NCBI GenBank assembly: GCA_964626495.1
Contig: CAZVFT010000079.1
Location: forward strand, 1-11,474
Direction: 5' to 3'
DNA length: 11,474 nt
DNA from: JACNLN01 sp964626495
Lineage (GTDB): Bacteria; Fidelibacterota; Marinisomatia; Marinisomatales; CAZVFT01
Under the pieces are notes generated by a model. It worked only from the letters and a program-made list of their open reading frames with translations. It was not told where the DNA came from and ran no database searches. Made by a program: the position numbers and the translations under genes. Shown here piece by piece: positions 6,316 to 11,474 of this stretch (positions within the stretch are counted from its first letter, which is position 1; each line of letters begins with the position of its first letter).

Positions 6316-6600
6316 ATGCGATTGGGGCGTGTCATAGGAACGGTGACGCCGTGTGTGGTGTGTGATGGGTTGGAAGGAGTTCCTATGTTAATCGTACAGC
6401 CTTTGGATAAGAAAAAGAATCCTGTAGATTCTCCTATCGTGGCAGCTGACTCCACGCGTATGGCAGCACCCGGAGAATTAATTTACTATGAGAGCATTCG
6501 GGAAGCGGCGTTAGCACTTGAACCTTGGTTTGTACCGGTGAATGATGCCATTGTTGGAATCGTTGATGATGTTCACTACTTCGATCTGGAGGAAGCATGA
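6316..6600 (+). CDS. BMC-P pentameric shell vertex protein 2 (EutN/CcmL family)
   Basis: A 94-residue EutN/CcmL-like pentamer protein. The N-terminus MRLGRVIGTVTP is the standard family start, so ATG 6316 is preferred over the in-frame GTG at 6304, which sits directly against the purine-rich GAGGGGAG (6297-6304) that serves ATG 6316. Typical features are LIVQPLD, VAADS, GELIYY and the C-terminal AIVGIVDDV. It is the most divergent of the three pentamers: the usual SSAR segment is replaced by ESIREAALALEP, and two cysteines occur near the start (TPCVVCDG). It begins one base after the preceding stop and overlaps the third pentamer gene by four bases. Confidence 0.93.
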   Translation: MRLGRVIGTVTPCVVCDGLEGVPMLIVQPLDKKKNPVDSPIVAADSTRMAAPGELIYYESIREAALALEPWFVPVNDAIVGIVDDVHYFDLEEA

Positions 6601-6872
6601 TTCTCGGACGTGTGTGTGGTGCGATTCATTCGACAATAAACCACCAGTTTTACGATAACCGAAGAATACTTTTAGTTGATCGGCTGGGATTGGATGGCGA
6701 ACCTTCCGGCGATTATATTATTGCCATTGATTCCGTTGACGCAGGAGCGGGTGAAACGGTTCTGGTTATTGATGAAGGAAATTCAGCCCGGCAAGTCGTT
6801 GGAGATGATATGGCTCCCCTTCGATCTATCATCGTCGGAATCGTTGATGATGTAGAAGTTCCAGAATTTTAG
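6597..6872 (+). CDS. BMC-P pentameric shell vertex protein 3 (EutN/CcmL family)
   Basis: A 91-residue EutN/CcmL-family vertex protein, with MILGRVCGAIHST at the N-terminus, RILLVDRLGLDG, IAIDSVDAGAGETVLVI, NSARQVVG and the terminal SIIVGIVDDVEV. Its start overlaps the stop of the second pentamer gene (ATGA), a sign of translational coupling. It is the last gene of the BMC block. Three pentamer paralogues together with both kinds of tandem BMC protein also characterise the Haliangium ochraceum shell, where different pentamers can occupy vertices. Whether all three are used in one shell here is unknown. Confidence 0.95.
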   Translation: MILGRVCGAIHSTINHQFYDNRRILLVDRLGLDGEPSGDYIIAIDSVDAGAGETVLVIDEGNSARQVVGDDMAPLRSIIVGIVDDVEVPEF

Positions 6873-6982
6873 CTGGCAAATTTTCTAATTCTTTACAATA
6901 TCCTGTAACTGAATGAACTGATAAAGGCCTAAAAGGTGCTGTCAGGCTCAAGGGGGAGAAAGACATGCCGAGAAGTCAAATC
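6873..6982. other. Convergent intergenic region between BMC and defence-like blocks
   Basis: 110 bp between two convergent stop codons. No strong intrinsic terminator is visible on either strand. It contains AGGCCT (6926-6931) and CTGTCAGGCTC (6939-6949), the latter an inverted 11-base copy of the repeat core found at 3281-3292. Transcription from both sides would meet here. Confidence 0.45.
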
Positions 6983-7768
6983 TCATAATAATTCTAATTC
7001 CTGAATTAGGGATTCCACATTTATTGTTAATTCAATTATTTCAGGCCAAGATGAACCACTATCAATATCCTGGGCGTGTGCGAGCTTATTTCGAAGTCCT
7101 TCTACTTTTATAAGAAATTTTTCTGCAGATGGTTTACTACTAAATCCAATCTTTTTCAATGTGTTCACATTGTTTATCAATAAGTCTCGTTTATCTGCTA
7201 ATTGAATACAATCAACTAAATCAAGAGCTTCATTTTTTGCTTTTCTAAGCTCGTATATCTTCTTTGCTTCCTTAACTCTTTTCTCTCCTAGCTGGTTTAC
7301 CCAAGATTCATTTGGATATATTTGTTTTATAATCTGAAGTAAGTGCATTTCTAAAATCGAAATAAATCCAAAAATCAACATACGGACTGGTGCTTTTTGT
7401 AAATCACTCCTTGTCACAATTCTTTCAATCTTATTTTTACACAAAACAAATAATCTTTCCCTGTCCTTCAATATTGGAAATAAATCTATCAACGGTGTTG
7501 TTTCTGATATAAGTTCAGATGGTTGAAACTGTTTCATGAAATCAGAAATAGAACCAGTTTTTAAATCATATCTAAATACATATCCACTACTTTCTCCATT
7601 TTGTACACCCATAACATCGAAATCAGACTTTTCCATTTTAATTTTAATTTTTATAGAATCATCATCTCCGGAGCAATAAGAGAATTTTGATGAAATATCT
7701 TTGACAGTAATACTATGCTCAAATATTTTTCTCAGATCAGCTGCGTCTAATTGTAAATTTTTTACCAT
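6983..7768 (-). CDS. Putative HEPN-domain protein with possible CBS-like region
   Basis: A 261-residue protein of no firmly recognised family. The start at 7768 is preferred over an upstream in-frame ATG (7801) because AAGGAAGGA precedes it at good spacing and the upstream start would overlap the ATPase gene. Residues about 130-258 look all-helical and contain GLRNKLAHAQD, i.e. R226-N227-x3-H231. This fits the R-N-x(3-5)-H active-site motif of HEPN RNases; E139 lies in the first predicted helix. Residues about 85-125 (TPLIDLFPIL, RLFVLCKNKIERIVTRSDL) resemble half of a CBS domain, which would bind a nucleotide, but this is weaker. It starts one base after the ATPase stop, so it is probably the last gene of that operon. 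Sampled lines are only about 23-32% G+C, lower than the ATPase gene. It could be an RNase effector, an antitoxin-like partner or a regulator. Confidence 0.62.
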   Translation of the reverse strand: MVKNLQLDAADLRKIFEHSITVKDISSKFSYCSGDDDSIKIKIKMEKSDFDVMGVQNGESSGYVFRYDLKTGSISDFMKQFQPSELISETTPLIDLFPILKDRERLFVLCKNKIERIVTRSDLQKAPVRMLIFGFISILEMHLLQIIKQIYPNESWVNQLGEKRVKEAKKIYELRKAKNEALDLVDCIQLADKRDLLINNVNTLKKIGFSSKPSAEKFLIKVEGLRNKLAHAQDIDSGSSWPEIIELTINVESLIQELELL

Positions 7769-7769
7769 T

Positions 7770-10541
7770 CTATCCTTCCTTTTTAATCTTGACCTGTCCA
7801 CTTAACCCAAGATCATCCAATGACTGTTGAATATCATTCAACAATTTCTTTGATTGATTACTACCGATTGTTACTGAAAAGTCTACACCAACCTTAAGGT
7901 CCTCCCCTGTACGAAGTTTAGGTATCAAATTTCTCCCTAACCGATTCCAAGTTTCCCATGGTATCTTACCGCTGATGGTAAACGTAACCTTACCTTCAGG
8001 CACAGGTTCAGGTTTTGTTATCTCTCCTTCTTCACCGACAGTGTCAGGAGTAGGTGTTGGACCTCCGGGTTCTGGTTCAGGTATTGGAACAGGTTCAGAA
8101 GTAAGTTGATTTGCTTTTTCTGCCGTCATTAAAAACACATCCGGATCGAATTCAACATCATCTGCTGAAATCATTTCATTAAAATATATACGCTGATAAC
8201 TGCCATCTTTCTGTAGACCAGAGGCCAGTCCAAACTCTCCTTTAAATACAAAGTCAGGTATTCTTGATTTCAGTACCCTATCTGGATCGGTTAATCTGGT
8301 TAACGTCCCATTTAAAAAACTTTGTCTTAATCCTGATAATGGCCAAGCGCCTGACTCCTTTAATGCTTCCGGCCATTTCCTATCGATATATCCAGCACCA
8401 ACAGTCTCATTCAATAACCCGCTTGATTTAAGTGAAGTAATAATACGACCTGTTAATGACTCTCCAGCACTGGAATGACCTGCTCCCAAATCTATCGCCG
8501 TTTCTAACAATTTGTCGCTCGTGGTAGGGTCTGATAATATTACATAACGGTATTCTGCCCACACTTCATCCACAGCAGCATTTTCTGCTTCCTTTACACG
8601 GGCAGTAATTTCAGCTTTATCTGCTTTATCATAATCTGGTCCGAGTATTCCCTGTCTTATATCATATTGAACCCGTTGCCAGGCTAACCAATTTTCCACT
8701 TTATCTCGTAATTCTTTCCCAGGTTTTTTGAAACACCACACTAATGCAGCAGGATATAATCTTGTAGATGACCCCCGTTTGAAAGTCCAATCAATTAGTG
8801 TTTGTCTTAAGTCCTTGGATTTTGTCCACTCAAATGATGGGTCCATTATTGCTAATATTAGACGGGGAGAATCCGGTATAGCTTCTCCATTTTCGGGAAA
8901 GAAGCTCAACTGCACTTTTTTCCCCTTATTGAACTCTTTTTTAATCATATCTAACATTACAGGTTTAATGTCTGTTTCTTCATCAAGTGAAGCTTTCTTG
9001 TCTGCCACTGCTTTTCGAATGGTAGCTTTATGATAAACACGATACCCATCAGTACCAACTTTACTGATAAAGAAGGCTCTCGCTTCCAATGCGTGAGAAG
9101 CATTATCAATGGATGTAGTATCCATCTTTGGCTCACCTAATGCATAACGCAGTTGCGGCAATGTGGCAATCTTGTCTGTTTGTCCTCCTGATGATTCAAA
9201 GAAAATCGTTGATCCAACCCTGCGATGGATATCTAACAGATTATTTTTTGTGTCCGCGTCGAGTGCTTTGGCGTGAGAATGAGAACTGGCTATATCTGTT
9301 TCTATGGCTGTCGCCAGTCTGCTTTCACCTATAGAATCCAAAGTAATGCCTACAAAATGTCGTTCATGTAATGGTGCAGATCCAAGGGTAATCAAAGGTT
9401 CTTTTCGAGCAGATTTAAAACCTTCCTGATAAGCTAAAGATATCCATTGAGCCAGCATAGCCAGTGTACCACGGGTCTGCTGGTATTGTGTCAATGCCTG
9501 CCATTTCCTTTGAAATACAGAAAGTGTCGCAGGATGGAATGGATAACATGCTTCAAACCGTTGCTGCAGATATTCTTTGGATTTGGCATCAGACGTTGCC
9601 GTATCTACGGCGGTCCATTCTGGGGGCAGTGATGCACGGCGCTCAAAACACCAATTAGCATATGCTTTAGCCACCTTTTTCCTGTGATCCTCACTCCCAA
9701 TATCTTCAAACAACCTTCTACGAATAACTTCACTAACTTCTTCTTCGTCTGCAACAAACAGTCCTTTAGCCACACGCTTAACAACCTTTGTGATCTTCTG
9801 CTGCCATTCCATATCCCAATCGGTCATTTCCACCTGGCTCCTTGGTAAGCTGATGATTGCAGCACAATTGGTAGTACCCTTGATAGCCACTGTAAGGTTT
9901 TGAATGAAGGCATGAAACTGTCCCGCCATCTTTTTGTACCTATTAACAAAATTCAGCACTTCATCAAATAGAATAAGTACTGTGCTGCCAGCGGCTTCAA
10001 CGATATCTGTAATTGCTTTCGTTCCAGGTGGTGATTCCAATTTATTTGGACCAAGTAGTTCCACACCTTTTTCACCAGCGAGTTGTCTGGCAAGATCAAT
10101 CCATGGTGTTTCAGCACCTTTCTGTGGATCCCAAGCACTTCCTACAAATACACCCACTTTTGCTTTAGGTACTGTTTTAAGACCAGCTTCTTTCAGTAGC
10201 TCCGGAATTCCATCAAATTTTTTGGATACATCTCCGCTGTTTGCTAAATGATAGAGAGCAGTAAGAGTATGCGTTTTACCTCCACCAAACTGGGTAACTA
10301 ATGTAAGCACCGGTGCGGTATTTTTGGTGTCACCTGATAGACGCCGTAGGACCATACCTGAATGCTCGATCAAAGCCTGTGTGAAATAGTTTCTCGAGAA
10401 GAACTGCTTCGGGTCATTGTAATCATCTGGAGCTGTTCCTGCAACCACCTGCTCCATAGCAATAGCAAATTCATCCGGATTAAAAGACCGACCTTCTCTA
10501 ACTTCTTTTCTGGGTGTTACAACTTTATACCAAGGATCCAT
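7770..10541 (-). CDS. DUF499 (COG1483) P-loop ATPase, defence-island type
   Basis: A 923-residue ATPase. The N-terminal half has a Walker A variant, TQFGGGKTHT (83-92, K89), and a Walker B, VLILFDE (188-194, D193 and E194), matching the DUF499/COG1483 AAA+-like family. The middle (about 250-800) is family-typical and charged. Residues 815-849 are a Pro/Glu-rich linker, followed by a small C-terminal domain of about 70 residues. These proteins are encoded next to DUF1156 methyltransferases in defence islands and are related in role to the large BREX ATPases (BrxC/PglY). They presumably work with the methyltransferase in self/non-self handling of DNA. AAAGGAGAT lies just upstream of ATG 10541, and 21 bp separate it from the methyltransferase stop. 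Full family length, no frameshift seen. The biochemical role is not established by the sequence. Confidence 0.85.
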   Translation of the reverse strand: MDPWYKVVTPRKEVREGRSFNPDEFAIAMEQVVAGTAPDDYNDPKQFFSRNYFTQALIEHSGMVLRRLSGDTKNTAPVLTLVTQFGGGKTHTLTALYHLANSGDVSKKFDGIPELLKEAGLKTVPKAKVGVFVGSAWDPQKGAETPWIDLARQLAGEKGVELLGPNKLESPPGTKAITDIVEAAGSTVLILFDEVLNFVNRYKKMAGQFHAFIQNLTVAIKGTTNCAAIISLPRSQVEMTDWDMEWQQKITKVVKRVAKGLFVADEEEVSEVIRRRLFEDIGSEDHRKKVAKAYANWCFERRASLPPEWTAVDTATSDAKSKEYLQQRFEACYPFHPATLSVFQRKWQALTQYQQTRGTLAMLAQWISLAYQEGFKSARKEPLITLGSAPLHERHFVGITLDSIGESRLATAIETDIASSHSHAKALDADTKNNLLDIHRRVGSTIFFESSGGQTDKIATLPQLRYALGEPKMDTTSIDNASHALEARAFFISKVGTDGYRVYHKATIRKAVADKKASLDEETDIKPVMLDMIKKEFNKGKKVQLSFFPENGEAIPDSPRLILAIMDPSFEWTKSKDLRQTLIDWTFKRGSSTRLYPAALVWCFKKPGKELRDKVENWLAWQRVQYDIRQGILGPDYDKADKAEITARVKEAENAAVDEVWAEYRYVILSDPTTSDKLLETAIDLGAGHSSAGESLTGRIITSLKSSGLLNETVGAGYIDRKWPEALKESGAWPLSGLRQSFLNGTLTRLTDPDRVLKSRIPDFVFKGEFGLASGLQKDGSYQRIYFNEMISADDVEFDPDVFLMTAEKANQLTSEPVPIPEPEPGGPTPTPDTVGEEGEITKPEPVPEGKVTFTISGKIPWETWNRLGRNLIPKLRTGEDLKVGVDFSVTIGSNQSKKLLNDIQQSLDDLGLSGQVKIKKEG

Positions 10542-10562
10542 GTCAAATATCTCCTTTAATAA

Positions 10563-11474
10563 TTATCTGGGCACAGCCAGCAGCATTGCGTCCAATAATC
10601 GTTTCTCTTCAATCCCCTTTGGATATAGGGCAGATAGGGAATTTGCTAAGCGTAAAAACTCTGATCCCCTACCAATCTCCTGTCTTAATAGAGCACGCAA
10701 TGCATTTGTCTTACCACCAGCCTGCAGCAGCATAGCGGCATGAACTCTATCCAGGGTTGTCGCTGTGTTCGCTTTTCCAAATCCATCGCCGGCAATGGTT
10801 CCCCCAAGGCGTCTTCTCCCTATTTCGGGTGCTTCAGCCGACTCCAAAGCCAGTGACAATTCCATCTGTGAATCTTCTTTAGCTTGCAATTCAAACTGAC
10901 TGGTTGCAGCCGTTATATCTTCACCAAATAGCTGTTTGGATCTTTTCACTACCGGGATAAGTTTTACGACACCTTTTTCTGTCTTGATAACACGATCCTC
11001 CCAATATGGTAGATTAATTCCTAAAGGCTGGGCAAAACGTCGTACAATATCAAAAGGCAATGATAATCCTGCAATCTTTGGCGCATCACCGTTTTTCTTA
11101 TTATCATTTTGGGTTTCGGTAGACTGGTGCGTCCATAAAAATAAGGCACACAATCTTGCGTCTTCTTCAAGCGTACCAATACCTTCATCACCATCACCGG
11201 ATAAGACCAATTCCAGAGCCGTCCTTCCAACCACTTCCCAGATATAAGATAAGTATCCTCGCTTTACAGCTTCACTATTTGCTTCATCGACAGGTCCCAA
11301 TTTCACTTCTTCACCTTCAGCTGTTTCTACTTTTCTGTATTTACTGAATAGCTCCAAAGCAGGACCAATACAGCTGAACACTAGGTCAGCTCCATGAATT
11401 CCCTCATTGTCCAGTCGAATGACCCATTCTTTCATCCTCTTCGGTAGTTGCCGAAGAATATCTTCCCATTCACC
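10563..11474 (-). CDS. DUF1156 (COG1743) adenine-specific DNA methyltransferase, C-terminal part
   Basis: The reading frame is open from the window edge to a TAA at 10563-10565, giving about 303 C-terminal residues of a much larger protein (COG1743 members are usually around 900 residues or more). Recognition rests on the C-terminal signature LPKRMKEWVIRLDNEGIHG followed by ADLVFSCIGPALELFSKY, which is characteristic of this family. The catalytic methyltransferase motifs and Zn-ribbon would lie outside the window. An internal ATG at 11435 is not the start, because conserved sequence continues upstream of it. It is the first visible gene of a three-gene - strand cluster with the DUF499 ATPase and the HEPN-like protein. 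Related methyltransferases (PglXI) occur in type 3 BREX. The remaining system genes, such as a helicase or nuclease, may lie beyond the right edge. Confidence 0.82.
   Translation of the reverse strand, partial: GEWEDILRQLPKRMKEWVIRLDNEGIHGADLVFSCIGPALELFSKYRKVETAEGEEVKLGPVDEANSEAVKRGYLSYIWEVVGRTALELVLSGDGDEGIGTLEEDARLCALFLWTHQSTETQNDNKKNGDAPKIAGLSLPFDIVRRFAQPLGINLPYWEDRVIKTEKGVVKLIPVVKRSKQLFGEDITAATSQFELQAKEDSQMELSLALESAEAPEIGRRRLGGTIAGDGFGKANTATTLDRVHAAMLLQAGGKTNALRALLRQEIGRGSEFLRLANSLSALYPKGIEEKRLLDAMLLAVPR

Noticed and set aside
7769..7801. Upstream ATG at 7801 for the HEPN-like gene
   Set aside because: It would overlap the ATPase gene by 32 bp and has no suitable ribosome site, whereas ATG 7768 is preceded by AAGGAAGGA and begins just after the ATPase stop.
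9934..10251. + strand open frames opposite the DUF499 gene (for example 105 codons here, 101 codons at 8728-9033)
   Set aside because: They lie wholly within the well-supported ATPase coding sequence, show no recognisable domain and have no ribosome site.

Overview
The window holds two unrelated gene blocks that converge near position 6,900-6,980. The left block (about 60-6,872, + strand) is a bacterial microcompartment (BMC) locus. The right block (6,983 to the window end, - strand) is part of a DUF1156/DUF499 operon of the type found in anti-phage defence islands. The DNA is moderately A+T-rich and many genes have strong AGGAGG-type ribosome binding sites, so this is a bacterial chromosome. 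The taxon cannot be fixed from the sequence. BMC loci with an RpiB-DeoC fusion and three pentamer genes suggest an anaerobic or uncultivated lineage, but that is only an inference.

BMC block, in order: a SorC/DeoR-type sugar-phosphate-responsive regulator with its own promoter and two palindromic operators; an RpiB-DeoC fusion enzyme; a circularly permuted tandem BMC shell protein; a 261-bp intergenic stretch with a direct repeat; a BMC hexamer protein; a first EutN/CcmL-type pentamer; a 160-bp gap; a CoA-acylating aldehyde dehydrogenase; a PduT-like tandem shell protein; and two more pentamer proteins. The shell set (1 hexamer, 2 trimers, 3 pentamers) plus DeoC, RpiB and aldehyde dehydrogenase fits the 'sugar phosphate utilizing' (SPU) class of metabolosome. 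The likely chemistry is cleavage of 2-deoxyribose 5-phosphate to glyceraldehyde 3-phosphate and acetaldehyde by DeoC, then oxidation of the acetaldehyde to acetyl-CoA inside the shell. Helices resembling encapsulation peptides are visible at the N-terminus of the dehydrogenase and, unusually, in the linker between RpiB and DeoC. No phosphotransacylase, alcohol dehydrogenase or kinase is present in the window, so the NAD+ and CoA recycling enzymes must be encoded elsewhere.

Defence-like block, in transcription order (right to left): the C-terminal part of a COG1743/DUF1156 DNA methyltransferase running off the window edge, a DUF499 (COG1483) AAA+-like ATPase, and a 261-residue protein with a C-terminal R-N-x3-H motif typical of HEPN RNases after a possible CBS-like region. 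The three genes are tightly spaced with good ribosome binding sites and probably form one transcript. The last gene is visibly more A+T-rich than its neighbours and is the least familiar part of the window.

Strongest leads: the two operators 21 bp apart at the transcription start, the internal encapsulation-like helix plus cysteine cluster in the RpiB-DeoC linker, the Cys-to-Asp change at the RpiB catalytic position, and the HEPN-like partner of the DUF1156/DUF499 pair.
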